In this document: in pieces, positions 50,118 through 58,986 of the stretch | Layout: each line of letters begins with the position of its first letter | Numbering within the stretch: position 1 is the stretch's first letter | Assembly: GCA_963732415.1 (NCBI GenBank) | Contig: CAVSZK010000019.1 | Coordinates: 434,001 to 498,000, forward strand | Direction: 5' to 3' | DNA length: 64,000 nucleotides | Source: RPQJ01 sp963732415 | GTDB taxonomy: Bacteria > Pseudomonadota > Gammaproteobacteria > Steroidobacterales > Steroidobacteraceae | Program-made: the position numbers and the translations under genes | The notes under the pieces: model-generated | Databases searched by the model: none | The model's input: only the letters and a program-made list of their open reading frames with translations | Told to the model about the DNA's origin: nothing

Positions 50118-52706
50118 CTAGACGACCAGTTCCCGCGCGGGCTCGCGCAGGTTGTACGACGAACTCATCACGTGGCCATACGCTCCTGCATTCGCGATCA
50201 GGATCGTGTCGCCCTCGACGGTCGGCGGCAACAGCCGTTCATGGCCCAGGTAGTCCGCCGACTCGCAGATTGGTCCGACCACGTTGTACACCTCGGTGCC
50301 CGGCTCGCCGAGGCGTGTCAGGTTCACGATGTCGTGATGGGAACCGTACAACGCCGGTCGCAGCAGCGAGTTCATCCCGGTCGCCACGCCGACGTACTGG
50401 ACCGTTCCCTTGCCCTTCATCTGGGTTACCTGCGCCAGCAGCACGCCGGCCTGTGCAACCAGGAATCGTCCCGGCTCCAGCCAGATCGCGAGCCCCGGCC
50501 AGCGGGCGCGCAGGTCCTCGACCACGCCCTGCAGCATCGCGAGGTCCACCGGCACCTGTCCCGGTTTCTCGGGCACGCCGAGTCCGCCGCCCAGGTCGAT
50601 CACCTTCACGTCCGGGAATCGCGCCGCGAGGTCGCCGAGCAAGTGCCCGACCTGCTGCCAGTTGCGGACATCGAACACACCGCTGCCGGTGTGGGCGTGC
50701 AGGCCGACCACGCGGGTACCCGCTGCTGCAACCAGCCGTTCGAGTTCGTCGAGTTCGAACAGCGGCACGCCAAACTTCGAGTGCACGCCTGCGGTACGGA
50801 CGTGATCGTGGTGCCCGCGGCCGAACCCGGTGTCGACACGCACCAGCACGTCGCGCCCCCTGAACAGCTCCCGCCAGTGGCGCAGCGCATGCAAGTTGTC
50901 GAGCGTCAGGTGAACGCCCTGTTCGAGCGCCCACTCGTACTCCGAGCGCGGCGCGAAATTAGGCGTGAACAGGATCCGGTCACGGCTAATGCCCGGCAGC
51001 GTTTCGAGTACCCGCTCGCACTCGCCCTGCGACACGCATTCAAACGCGAGCCCGAGGTCGGCGAACGAGCGCAGGATCTCGACGTGCGGATTGGCCTTGA
51101 TCGCGTAGAAGATCCGCTCGACCCCGCCGATTGCCAGCAACTGCCGGGCCGTGTGCTCCAGCGTGGCGCGGTCGTACACGTAGGCGCAGTTCTCGGCCCT
51201 GGCGATGCGCACCAGTTCCTCCCGCCGGCCCTGCCACCACGGCGGACCGCCCACCGGGATCGGCGCGCCGACGCCGTGGATCTGTTCCCAGGTTGGCCCG
51301 AGCACGTGATCGGACGGCGCATTCCTGACGATCACGTCGTGTAGCCGGCTCACCAGCCGGTCGCCCTGCTCCTCGTCCACTACGAAGGTGATGTTGAGGT
51401 CGTTCGCCGCCTGCGTGACCAGGTATATGCGCTGTTCCTCGAACAGTTCGAGCGCGTCGCCAAGGCGGTGCAGCGTGGCGCGGATGCTGCGTCCGACCAG
51501 GCTCACCGCCGAGCAGGGGCCGATCACCTCGACCCGGCACAACTTCGACAACGAGGCGACCAGCGACTCCAGCGCCCGCGCGTCGAGCGCGTTCGCCGCC
51601 GGATCCAGCGACACCGTGACACTGGTCTCGGACGTGGAGACCAGGTCCACCGACACACCGTGTTCCTTGAATACCGCGAAGGCGTCGCCGAGGAAACCCA
51701 CCTGGTGCCACATGCCCAGTGTTTCCATCGAGAGCAGCGTGATGCCCTTCTTGCTGCAGACGGCCTTGACCCGGGCCCCGCCGTTACCACCGGTGGCAGT
51801 GACGACCGTACCCTCGAGTTCCGGCTGGTGGGTCGCGTGGATCGAAACCTGGATCCCGTACTGCTTCGCCGGCAGGATGCAGCGCGGGTGCAACACCTTG
51901 GCGCCGCTGCTCGCGATCTCCTGCGCTTCGTCGTAGTCGAGCGACTTGAGCAGCCGCGCATTCGGCACCGCGCGCGGGTTCGCGGTGAACATGCCGGGTA
52001 CGTCGGTCCAGATCTCGAGTCGCCGCGCGTGGAGCTTGGCGGCGAAATAGCTGCCGGACGTGTCCGATCCGCCACGGCCGAGCAACACCGTCTCACCCTT
52101 GGAGTCGCTCGCGATGAAACCCTGCGTGAGCAGCACGCTGCTGCCGGATGCAAGTCGAGCTTGAAGTTCAGGGTCTGGCTCGAAACTGCAGGTCGCGGAG
52201 AGATAACCGGCGCGTTGCGTCGCGCCGACGCGATCTTCGGCATGCAGGATCGAGCGGGCATCGATCCACTGCACGTCGAGCCCCTCTGACGCGAGGAAAT
52301 CGGCGCCAATGCGGGTCGCCATCAGTTCCCCGGATGCCATGACACGGGCTCGCAGGCGGTCGCTGACCTCGCCGATCAGGTTGACGCCGGATGCCATCCT
52401 GCGCAGTTCAACGAAATGCCGCTCGAGTTCCGCGCTGATCGCGATCCCGAGATCACGCGACAGGTCGATGTGCCGCAGTTCGATCTGGTCCATCACTGGT
52501 TCCCAGTCGCCGGTCAGCGCCTTCGTGAGCAGTTGCTCGAGGCGATCCGTGATGCCGGAGAGCGCTGAGTGAACCACCACGGGCCGTAGTCCTTCGTCGA
52601 GCCTTGCCCGTACGACGCCGGCCACGTTCTTCCAGTTGCTTACACTCGAGACACTGGTGCCGCCGAACTTGAGGACGACCCAGTGTGAATCTGCATTGCT
52701 AGTCAT
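50118..52706 (-). CDS. Bifunctional aspartate kinase / diaminopimelate decarboxylase fusion
   Basis: This is an 862-residue fusion of the first and last enzymes of lysine synthesis. Residues 1-465 form the aspartate kinase: 'VLKFGGTSVSSVSNW' with Lys13, 'GRGGSDTSGSYFAAKLHA', and ACT regulatory repeats from about 310 ('ITLLSMETLGMWHQ', 'GVSVDLVSTSETSVTVSLD'). Residues 490-862 form the PLP-dependent decarboxylase: 'RIFYAIKANPHVEIL' with Lys537, 'GLHAHTGSGVFD', the 'DLGGGLGVPEKPG' phosphate loop, and 'GPICESADYL'. This arrangement is known from Xanthomonadales. Fusing both ends of the pathway would allow joint feedback control. It precedes asd on the same strand. No lysine riboswitch fits in the 57-base gap upstream. 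Confidence 0.95.
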   Translation of the reverse strand: MTSNADSHWVVLKFGGTSVSSVSNWKNVAGVVRARLDEGLRPVVVHSALSGITDRLEQLLTKALTGDWEPVMDQIELRHIDLSRDLGIAISAELERHFVELRRMASGVNLIGEVSDRLRARVMASGELMATRIGADFLASEGLDVQWIDARSILHAEDRVGATQRAGYLSATCSFEPDPELQARLASGSSVLLTQGFIASDSKGETVLLGRGGSDTSGSYFAAKLHARRLEIWTDVPGMFTANPRAVPNARLLKSLDYDEAQEIASSGAKVLHPRCILPAKQYGIQVSIHATHQPELEGTVVTATGGNGGARVKAVCSKKGITLLSMETLGMWHQVGFLGDAFAVFKEHGVSVDLVSTSETSVTVSLDPAANALDARALESLVASLSKLCRVEVIGPCSAVSLVGRSIRATLHRLGDALELFEEQRIYLVTQAANDLNITFVVDEEQGDRLVSRLHDVIVRNAPSDHVLGPTWEQIHGVGAPIPVGGPPWWQGRREELVRIARAENCAYVYDRATLEHTARQLLAIGGVERIFYAIKANPHVEILRSFADLGLAFECVSQGECERVLETLPGISRDRILFTPNFAPRSEYEWALEQGVHLTLDNLHALRHWRELFRGRDVLVRVDTGFGRGHHDHVRTAGVHSKFGVPLFELDELERLVAAAGTRVVGLHAHTGSGVFDVRNWQQVGHLLGDLAARFPDVKVIDLGGGLGVPEKPGQVPVDLAMLQGVVEDLRARWPGLAIWLEPGRFLVAQAGVLLAQVTQMKGKGTVQYVGVATGMNSLLRPALYGSHHDIVNLTRLGEPGTEVYNVVGPICESADYLGHERLLPPTVEGDTILIANAGAYGHVMSSSYNLREPARELVV

Positions 52707-52763
52707 CGAGCGGTCCTTAGGTGGGCTCCCGGGACTCGGAGCCGGAGCCGCGGCGCGGATTCC

Positions 52764-52973
52764 TCAGACGTCGTCGTAGAGGTCCTTCAGTTGCTTCTGC
52801 AGTCGCTTCTCGGCGAGCACGTCCTCGAGCTTGCTCCACGCGGCCTTGCCCCGCTTTACGGCCGCCGCCTGCTTGCGCCGGTCCGGGCGGTCGATGAAAC
52901 GGTCGTAATCCTCTTCGTCGGCATTCGCCACGAAATCTCCGTCGAGGTCGAACTGTTCCGCGTCCCGTTCCAT
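52764..52973 (-). CDS. PA3496-like small acidic/basic protein
   Basis: This is a 69-residue protein with an acidic first half ('FDLDGDFVANADEEDYDRF') and a basic, helical second half that ends 'LEDVLAEKRLQKQLKDLYDD'. This charge pattern and the 'EKRL...L.D.YDD' ending resemble the PA3496 family of small proteins proposed to affect envelope integrity. I rely on remembered family features, so the assignment is moderate. It has its own promoter upstream and lies 57 bases before the lysC-lysA fusion. Confidence 0.65.
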   Translation of the reverse strand: MERDAEQFDLDGDFVANADEEDYDRFIDRPDRRKQAAAVKRGKAAWSKLEDVLAEKRLQKQLKDLYDDV

Positions 52974-53011
52974 GTCACGACCTTAAGAAAGTCCTGAGTT
53001 TTCAATGCGCT

Positions 53012-53027
53012 GCCCGAAATTTCGGGC
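53012..53027. promoter_or_regulatory. 16-base perfect palindrome after the promoter of the PA3496-like gene
   Basis: The sequence GCCCGAAATTTCGGGC is its own complement and sits from about +6 to +21 relative to the predicted start point. It could be an operator overlapping the transcription start, or a 5' UTR hairpin (5-bp stem, AAATTT loop). No U-run follows on either strand, so a terminator is unlikely. Confidence 0.45.
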
Positions 53028-53039
53028 ACAGGGCTGCGA

Positions 53040-53067
53040 ACTATATACGAATCACTTGGCTTCACAA
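53040..53067 (-). promoter_or_regulatory. Promoter of the PA3496-like gene
   Basis: On the minus strand TTGTGA (53062-53067) is followed after 16 bases by TATAGT (53040-53045). The predicted start is near 53033, giving a leader of about 60 bases before ATG 52973. Confidence 0.6.
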
Positions 53068-53139
53068 GGGCCTGCTGTTGCATCGCAGCGGCCCGGCTGC
53101 AATGGCAGGATAAATATCTTTTTTTACAGCAGCTTACAA

Positions 53140-53955
53140 TTACTTCCGAGACACCACTATCGGTGCACCCCTGGCAATCCCCAGGCCTTCGGCGGCACTG
53201 CCCTCGGCCCTTGCGACCTCGACGACCGCGAACGAATTGACCAGCGCAAGGTACTCGCCAGGCCTGACGTCCGAGTAGGTCCGGCGCAGCGGCAGGTCCC
53301 GGCCCGCCACCCGTACGACCGGCTGCGCGATGCCGAGCAGGTGCCGCCGGTCGATGTTTGTGAGCAGGTTGCCGAATCGGTCCACGGTTACGACGGTGCC
53401 CGTGACCTGACCTTGGCCGACGACGGGATCCTCGATCCACCCCGGGATCAACTCATCGACCTGCGACCCGAGTCCGGCCGGCTGTTCGCGTCCCGCGGCC
53501 AGCTCGGCTGCGAGCGGCGCGAACACGTCGCGGCCGTGAAAGGTCGCGCTGGGCGTATCCAACCCAAGCCGCCGCAAGCTGCCCGGTGACACGCGCCGCA
53601 GCACCGGCGCGTTGGCGGCATCCACCACTGCGGCCAGCAACCCGTTGTCCGGCGCGAGAAAGACGTGACCTTCCGCCTCGACGATCGCGAAATCCCGCTC
53701 ACTGCCTACACCCGGATCGACAACCGCCACATGCACGGTCCCCGCGGGGAAGTATCGGAACGATCGCGACAACCAGAAGCCGGCTTCCGCGGGCCAGTGC
53801 GCCAGCACCTCGTGCGTGAGGTCCACGATGCAGGCGTCGCGGTACCGCGCCAGGACCTGGCCCTTCATCACGCCGACGAAAGGATCCCTCAGGCCGAAGT
53901 CCGTCGTCAGCGTCACGACGCCGCAAGCGCTGAATTGTCGCGGCCCCGATGTCAC
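53140..53955 (-). CDS. SAM hydroxide adenosyltransferase (DUF62/fluorinase-like)
   Basis: This is a roughly 271-residue protein of the family that breaks S-adenosylmethionine with water/hydroxide to adenosine and methionine and is related to fluorinase. Landmarks are 'VTLTTDFGLRDPFVGVMKG' near the start, 'VVDPGVGSERDFAIVEAEG', 'LAPDNGLLAAVV', 'FHGRDVFAPLAAEL' and 'VDRFGNLLTNI'. The start is uncertain: I use GTG 53955; a GTG at 53916 and an ATG at 54039 are also in frame, the last colliding with the start of the divergent phosphatase gene. A physiological role is not settled for the family. Confidence 0.85.
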   Translation of the reverse strand: MTSGPRQFSACGVVTLTTDFGLRDPFVGVMKGQVLARYRDACIVDLTHEVLAHWPAEAGFWLSRSFRYFPAGTVHVAVVDPGVGSERDFAIVEAEGHVFLAPDNGLLAAVVDAANAPVLRRVSPGSLRRLGLDTPSATFHGRDVFAPLAAELAAGREQPAGLGSQVDELIPGWIEDPVVGQGQVTGTVVTVDRFGNLLTNIDRRHLLGIAQPVVRVAGRDLPLRRTYSDVRPGEYLALVNSFAVVEVARAEGSAAEGLGIARGAPIVVSRK

Positions 53956-54037
53956 TGGTTGAGTCCCGCCACGTGGACCCGCAAGCTGCGGGCGGCGACA
54001 GGTTAGACTGCCCTGCTCCTTCCTGCCACGCGAACTC

Positions 54038-54709
54038 ATGCCCTACCTGTACCTGGTGCGCCACGCACAGCCGGACTTCACCGGCCACTACGATTCGGTG
54101 ACCCAGCTCGGGCTCCAGCAGTCCGCATGGCTGGGCGAACATTTTGCGGCGTGCGGGCTCCGCTTCTCGCGGGTGGTCTGCGGCAGCCTGCAGCGCCAGC
54201 GGCAGACACTCGAAGCGATGCTCGACTTCCTGCCCGAAGCACCTTCCGCCGTCACCGACCCGCGCTTCAATGAATACGACGCGGCGAGCGTGCTCGGCGC
54301 GTTCGAACTGGGCGACGAGCGAGCGATACGCGCCAGCGGCGACCGGGCACGCTATTTCACTGCCCTGCGCCATGCGCTGCGGGCCTGGTCAGGCCAGGAT
54401 GAAGCGGTTCCCGGCGGAGAATCCTGGGCCCAGTTCGGTGCGAGGATCACGGCTGGCATGGCAGATGCCTGCGACGGGCTCGACCGGGATGCAAAAGTGC
54501 TGGTGGTAACGTCGGGCGGGGTAATCGGGCGGGTGGTCGCCGAGATCCTGTTCGCCGGCCCGGACACTGCAATACAGCTCAACCTGCAGACGCGCAATAC
54601 TGGGGTCAGTGAGATCACACGTGGTCGAACGGCAACGCGGCTGGTCGCGTTCAACGCGGTGCCTCACCTCGAGCGCGCCGATCGGGCGCACGCGGTGACG
54701 CATTCGTAA
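54038..54709 (+). CDS. Histidine phosphatase family protein
   Basis: This is a 223-residue member of the phosphoglycerate-mutase-like superfamily. The phosphohistidine is His9 in 'YLVRHAQPDF'; a second Arg cluster is in 'VVCGSLQRQRQTLEAML', a Glu/Asp pair follows at 'FNEYDAASVLG', and the second His position is replaced by Ser/Gly in 'VLVVTSGGVIGRVVAE'. This loss of the usual late His ('SHGG') suggests changed or weak catalysis. It is divergent from the SAM hydroxide adenosyltransferase gene, and its substrate is unknown. Confidence 0.85.
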   Translation: MPYLYLVRHAQPDFTGHYDSVTQLGLQQSAWLGEHFAACGLRFSRVVCGSLQRQRQTLEAMLDFLPEAPSAVTDPRFNEYDAASVLGAFELGDERAIRASGDRARYFTALRHALRAWSGQDEAVPGGESWAQFGARITAGMADACDGLDRDAKVLVVTSGGVIGRVVAEILFAGPDTAIQLNLQTRNTGVSEITRGRTATRLVAFNAVPHLERADRAHAVTHS

Positions 54710-54721
54710 TCCGCGAAAGGC

Positions 54722-55738
54722 TCAGGCCGACTTGATCAGCGACGCAAGGCTGCGTGTGTCGATCGTGCCCGACATCCGTTCGATCTGGTCCTGGTAGCGA
54801 GGCGCGAGGCCCTTCGCTTCCTCGAGCATGGACAGGAACGTCTGCTTGAGCGTCGTCGCGTCGATGCTGCGGCCCGACGCGTAGTAGCGCTGCGCGACTC
54901 GCCCGAGCGCGTAGGTCGTGGCGAACGACATGCCGGAACTCGCGGCTTGTCGTCCAATCGAGCGGCCCAGGCCGCCGCCGATGCCGCCCAGCAATCCGCC
55001 AAGCAACTTGCGACCGAACTGCTCCAGGTACTGGCCGGTCAGGCCGACACCGACCGTCGCCAGAAAATCCTTCGCCTGGCCTGCATCCATCGGGTAGCCG
55101 TGGGCCTTGCCGATCCGGTAGACCAGCCTCACCTGCAGCGGGATTATGGCCATCGAGGCCAGCGACTCCGGCAGGATTTCGAGCGCCGCGTTGGTAATTG
55201 CAGCCTTCAGGATCAGCGCGTCCGACTCCGCGTCGGTCATCGATGAACGTCCAGTCACGGTTCCCGACACAGCTGAGGTATCGGCCGTAGCGGCGTGGCC
55301 GGTCGAGGCGCCGGTGCCGGCCGGCACATGCGCCGACGGCAGGTAGGACTCGGCTCCGAAGCCCGCATCGGCGACAGCGTCTGCCTGCTGGCTCGCCGCG
55401 GCAGCCGCCTTCGCATCCATGCCAAGCGCACGCGAAAGCCTGCCGATGAAGTCGCGCTCCTCCGGGCCTTGCACGCCGTCCGCATCGCAGACGCCCAGCG
55501 CCATTTCAAACGCGAGCTGCCGCGCCTGCGGCGAACTCAGGGCACCCGCAAGCTGCGCAAGCTCGGGTTTCTCGATGAGCACTTCACGGTAAAGGGTCGG
55601 CAGGTCGAACCCGGCGTCCGTACCCAGCGCGTCGGCAACCCGCTTCACCGCGGCTCGCTCACGCTCGTCTTTCAGGCCGTCGGCAAAGGCGGCCATCAGC
55701 GCGATGGTGAGGATGGGACGAATGTCCTGCGGATTCAT
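54722..55738 (-). CDS. TerB-like N-terminal / DUF697-like C-terminal protein
   Basis: This is a 338-residue protein. Residues 1-125 are helical with a TerB/DnaJ-like acidic pattern ('LMAAFADGLKDERERAAVKRV', 'EMALGVCDADGVQGPEERDF' in pieces). An Ala/Ser/Thr-rich linker follows (about 130-180). The C-terminal part has 'MAIIPLQVRLVYRIGKAHGY', a glycine-rich stretch 'KLLGGLLGGIGGGLGR' and 'ATTYALGRVAQRYYASG', as in DUF697 proteins of the YcjF type. I start at ATG 55738; the open frame would run back through tRNA-Pro. Function is unknown, possibly membrane-stress related. Confidence 0.72.
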   Translation of the reverse strand: MNPQDIRPILTIALMAAFADGLKDERERAAVKRVADALGTDAGFDLPTLYREVLIEKPELAQLAGALSSPQARQLAFEMALGVCDADGVQGPEERDFIGRLSRALGMDAKAAAAASQQADAVADAGFGAESYLPSAHVPAGTGASTGHAATADTSAVSGTVTGRSSMTDAESDALILKAAITNAALEILPESLASMAIIPLQVRLVYRIGKAHGYPMDAGQAKDFLATVGVGLTGQYLEQFGRKLLGGLLGGIGGGLGRSIGRQAASSGMSFATTYALGRVAQRYYASGRSIDATTLKQTFLSMLEEAKGLAPRYQDQIERMSGTIDTRSLASLIKSA

Positions 55739-55755
55739 CTCGAATAATCCAAATT

Positions 55756-55832
55756 GGTCGGAGCGAGAGGATTCGAACCTCCGACCCCTTGCACCCCATG
55801 CAAGTGCGCTACCAGACTGCGCCACGCTCCGA
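55756..55832 (-). tRNA. tRNA-Pro (anticodon GGG)
   Basis: A full cloverleaf reads on the minus strand: acceptor CGGAGCG/CGCTCCG, D-stem GCGC/GCGC, anticodon stem CTTGC/GCAAG with loop ATGGGGT (anticodon GGG, reading CCC), T-loop TTCGAAT, and an encoded ACCA 3' end at 55756-55759. It stands alone between the DUF697-like gene and the merR terminator. Confidence 0.97.
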
Positions 55833-55843
55833 CCGGGCGCGGA

Positions 55844-55849
55844 TTATAG
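55844..55849 (-). promoter_or_regulatory. -10 element of the tRNA-Pro promoter
   Basis: A perfect TATAAT on the minus strand ends 11 bases before the 5' base of tRNA-Pro. The -35 region is poor. A G/C-rich discriminator follows, as is usual for stable-RNA promoters. Confidence 0.6.
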
Positions 55850-55892
55850 CCGAAAGTTGCCGGTCGCTAGAGTTCGGCGCCCTGCTGAAACG

Positions 55893-55914
55893 AAAAAGGC
55901 CGGCAATGCCGGCC
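55893..55914 (-). terminator. Intrinsic terminator after the pheST-ihfA-merR operon
   Basis: On the minus strand the stem GGCCGGC/GCCGGCC (55908-55914 with 55898-55904) has a 3-base loop and is followed by five T (55897-55893). It lies 40 bases after the merR stop. Confidence 0.88.
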
Positions 55915-55953
55915 CTGGGTTCGCTACAAGACGCGTATCCCCAAGCGATGCGT

Positions 55954-56310
55954 TCAGCGCCGGAGGATCTTTGCGATTTCCTCCAGCTCACCGCGGAGCT
56001 GGCGCGACAGCTGATGCGTCTGGGTCACGTCCTCGCGGGCTTCCTCGCCTTCGAGACGATTGCGGGCGCCACCGATCGTGAATCCCTGGTCATACAGCAG
56101 CGCGCGAATCTGGCGGATCACCAGCACGTCCTGGCGCTGGTAGTAGCGACGGTTGCCGCGCCGCTTGACCGGCTTGAGCTGTGGGAATTCCTGTTCCCAG
56201 TAGCGCAGCACGTGGGGCTTCACGCCGCAGAGCTCGCTCACCTCACCGATGGTGAAGTAGCGCTTTCCCGGGATCGCCGGGAGTTCGTCGTTATTGCTGG
56301 GTTCCAGCAT
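55954..56310 (-). CDS. MerR-family transcriptional regulator
   Basis: This is a 118-residue regulator with a winged helix-turn-helix at the start: 'YFTIGEVSELCGVKPHVLRYWEQEF' in two helices, then 'RRGNRRYYQRQDVLVIRQIRALL' in the wing and next helix. It has no long C-terminal sensor and lacks metal-binding Cys. In gammaproteobacteria this gene is regularly found after ihfA, as here, where it overlaps the end of ihfA by 20 bases. Its target genes are unknown. Confidence 0.9.
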   Translation of the reverse strand: MLEPSNNDELPAIPGKRYFTIGEVSELCGVKPHVLRYWEQEFPQLKPVKRRGNRRYYQRQDVLVIRQIRALLYDQGFTIGGARNRLEGEEAREDVTQTHQLSRQLRGELEEIAKILRR

Positions 56311-56590
56311 AGGCTTCCACGCGCGCCTTCAGTTTCTGACCCGGCCGGAAAGTAACGACACGACGAGCGCTGATCGGAATCTCCTCACCCGTCTTAGGGT
56401 TACGACCCGGGCGCTGGTTCTTGCTGCGCAGGTCGAAATTCCCGAAGCCGGACAGCTTCACCTGCTCACCGGTCGCCAGCGAAGACCGCAGCTCCTCGAA
56501 GAACAGGTCCACGAGCTCGCGAGCCTCACGCTTGTTGAGACCGAGCTGGTCGAACAGTGCTTCCGCGATTTCAGCCTTGGTCAATGCCAT
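56291..56590 (-). CDS. ihfA: Integration host factor subunit alpha
   Basis: This is a 99-residue DNA-bending protein of the HU/IHF family that pairs with IhfB. It opens 'MALTKAEIAEALFDQLGLNK', has the beta-arm signature 'GFGNFDLRSKNQRPGRNPKT' and a conserved Pro that intercalates DNA. It lies 2 bases after pheT, as in E. coli. Confidence 0.97.
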   Translation of the reverse strand: MALTKAEIAEALFDQLGLNKREARELVDLFFEELRSSLATGEQVKLSGFGNFDLRSKNQRPGRNPKTGEEIPISARRVVTFRPGQKLKARVEAYAGTQQ

Positions 56591-56592
56591 CT

Positions 56593-58971
56593 TTATTTAT
56601 CTCGAATCGTGGCGTTGTGTTCCCGCCCCAGGTCGGTCACGACCTGCGCCACGACGGCATCCGTATCAACGTCGGTTAGGGTGCGGGAAATATCCTGTAA
56701 ATTCAAGCCTATCGCCACACTTTTACGACCCGGTGTAATGCCCGCACCACGGTAGATGTCGAACACCAGCAGGTCGGTCAGCAGCGGTCCAGCGCTGGCC
56801 CGGATTCTGTCCAATAGCGCCTGCACCGGAACGGCCTCATCCACGACGATCGCGATATCGCGGCGCACCGCCGGAAACCGCGATATTTCTCGGTGCTGGG
56901 GTACGTCGGCGGCAAGTCCGGACTCGACCTCGATCTCGAAGACCAGGGTGGAATATGTAAGATCCAGGCTGCGCTCTAGCTCCGGGTGAAGGCGCCCGAG
57001 CCAGCCTACCGGGCGGCCGTCGCGGACGATTCGCGACGCCTGGCCCGGATGCAGTGCCGGGTGCTGATCCGGAACGAAGCGAAATTCGCCGCTCGCGCCG
57101 GTGCAGCGCAGCAGCGCCTCGATGTCCGACTTCACGTCGAAGAAATCGACCGGCTCCGCCCGCGTGCCCCACTGCTCCGGCAGCGCAGCGCCTGCCGCAA
57201 GACCCGCGATCACTGGCACCTCGGCGAGCGCGCCATCTTCCAGCGAAAACCGGCGACCGATTTCGAACAGGCGAACACGCGACTGCTGCCGGCGCTGGTT
57301 CTCGGCCAGCGCACGCACGAGTCCCGGCCACAACGACAGGCGCATGGCGGCAAGGTCGGACGCAATCGGGTTCGCAAGTTCGAGTGCCGCAGCCCCGGGA
57401 CAGAACAGCGACTGCAGCGCCGGGTCCACGAAGCTGTAGGTGATCGCCTCGTAGTATCCGCGTTGCACCAGCAGGTCCGCAGCGGTCTCCTCGGCGACAC
57501 GTGTCTCGGAAAGCGGCGGCATCGACTCGCGCACCGCGGGATCCGTTTCCGGAACCTGGTCGAAGCCATGCACGCGCGCGACCTCCTCGACCAGGTCTTC
57601 CTCGATCGCGATGTCGAAGCGCCACGGCGGGCAGCTCACTTGCCAGTTGCTCTCACCACGAGTGACGGTCATTCCGAGCCGCTCGAAAATGCTGGCGATG
57701 GTTTCGTCCGGGATTGCCGCCCCGATCACGCGGCGCGCGCGCTCCGGGCGGAAGGCCACGGCCGGGCGTACTGGCAGTTCGTCGCGCAGCTCGGTGACCT
57801 CCACGGGCCCCGGCTCCCCGCCCGCGCAATCGAGCAGCAGTTGCGTGGCGCGCTCGATCGCGCGCTCCTGTAGCGTGGGGTCCACGCCGCGCTCGAAGCG
57901 CTGCGAGGCGTCGGTCACGAGCCCATAGCGCCGACCGCGTCCGGCAATGGCATCCGGCAGGAAAAACGCGACTTCGAGCAGAACATCAGTCGTCGACGCC
58001 GAGATGCCCGAGTGTTCGCCGCCCATGACCCCCGCGAGTGCCAGCGGCTTGGAACGATCCGCGATCACCATCACCGTGCCGTCGAGTTCCACTTCGCGTC
58101 CATCGAGCAGCTTGAGCCTCTCGCCTGCGCTGGCGCGCCTCACGACGATCCCGCCGTCGAGCTCCCGCAGGTCATAGGCGTGCATCGGCTGGCCCAGTTC
58201 CAGCATCACGTAGTTAGTGACGTCCACGATCGCGCTGATCGGCCGCAACCCAGCACGTCGCAGGCGCTCGCGCATCCACAGTGGCGCCTGAGCGTCCGCC
58301 GTCACGCCTCGAATGACCCGGGCCGCAAAGCGCGCACAGCCGGCTCCAGGCTCCAGGTCCACCGGAAAATGTTCGGCCGACCGCGGCGTCACTGGCGCGC
58401 ATTCGGGCCCGCGCAGGGTCCCGCCGGTCAACAGCGCAGCCTCGCGAGCGACCCCCTGCACGCTCATGCAGTCCCCGCGATTCGGCGTGAGGTTTACCTC
58501 GAGGATGGTGTCATCGAGCCCCAGCGCGTCGGTGATCGTCGATCCGGAGGCGGTCTCGGCCGGCAGCTCCATGAGCCCGGTCGCATCCTCAGACAGGCCG
58601 AGTTCGCTGGCCGAGCACAGCATCCCGAACGACTCCACGCCGCGCAGCTTCGCTTTGCGGATTTCCATCCCGCCGGGGAGCTTCGCGCCGATGGTCGCGA
58701 GCGGCGCCTTCAGACCGGTACGAGCGTTCGGCGCTCCGCACACGATCTGCACGACCTCGGCACCGTTGCTCACCTTGCAGACGCTGAGCGTAGCCGCGTC
58801 CGGGTGCTTTTCCCGCTCGATGATTTCGCCGACCACTACGCCGCCCAATGGCGGCGCTGCCGGCTCGACCGCTTCGATTTCGAGGCCTGCCATCGTCAGG
58901 CGGGCCGCCAGGTCGCGTGGCTCCGGCGTCGAACCCAGCCACTCGCTCAACCACTGGATGCTGATGCGCAC
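56593..58971 (-). CDS. pheT: Phenylalanyl-tRNA synthetase beta subunit
   Basis: This 792-residue subunit forms the alpha2-beta2 synthetase with PheS. It contains an N-terminal tRNA-binding (EMAP-like) domain ('VVVGEIIEREKHPDA'), B3/B4 editing domains in the middle, a B5 domain with 'DLVEEVARVHGFDQVPETDP', and a C-terminal anticodon-binding fold ending in 'GRKSVAIGLNLQD'. The start is GTG 58971 with AGGA eight bases upstream, 15 bases after pheS. Confidence 0.97.
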   Translation of the reverse strand: MRISIQWLSEWLGSTPEPRDLAARLTMAGLEIEAVEPAAPPLGGVVVGEIIEREKHPDAATLSVCKVSNGAEVVQIVCGAPNARTGLKAPLATIGAKLPGGMEIRKAKLRGVESFGMLCSASELGLSEDATGLMELPAETASGSTITDALGLDDTILEVNLTPNRGDCMSVQGVAREAALLTGGTLRGPECAPVTPRSAEHFPVDLEPGAGCARFAARVIRGVTADAQAPLWMRERLRRAGLRPISAIVDVTNYVMLELGQPMHAYDLRELDGGIVVRRASAGERLKLLDGREVELDGTVMVIADRSKPLALAGVMGGEHSGISASTTDVLLEVAFFLPDAIAGRGRRYGLVTDASQRFERGVDPTLQERAIERATQLLLDCAGGEPGPVEVTELRDELPVRPAVAFRPERARRVIGAAIPDETIASIFERLGMTVTRGESNWQVSCPPWRFDIAIEEDLVEEVARVHGFDQVPETDPAVRESMPPLSETRVAEETAADLLVQRGYYEAITYSFVDPALQSLFCPGAAALELANPIASDLAAMRLSLWPGLVRALAENQRRQQSRVRLFEIGRRFSLEDGALAEVPVIAGLAAGAALPEQWGTRAEPVDFFDVKSDIEALLRCTGASGEFRFVPDQHPALHPGQASRIVRDGRPVGWLGRLHPELERSLDLTYSTLVFEIEVESGLAADVPQHREISRFPAVRRDIAIVVDEAVPVQALLDRIRASAGPLLTDLLVFDIYRGAGITPGRKSVAIGLNLQDISRTLTDVDTDAVVAQVVTDLGREHNATIRDK

Positions 58972-58986
58972 GTTGCGTCCTTCCGC

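Noticed and set aside
52707..52763. Lysine riboswitch before the lysC-lysA fusion
   Set aside because: The gap is only 57 bases, far too short for the element, and no core motif is present.
55739..55825. Extension of the DUF697-like gene to 55825
   Set aside because: The extension would be translated from tRNA-Pro sequence; the ATG at 55738 is the first sensible start.
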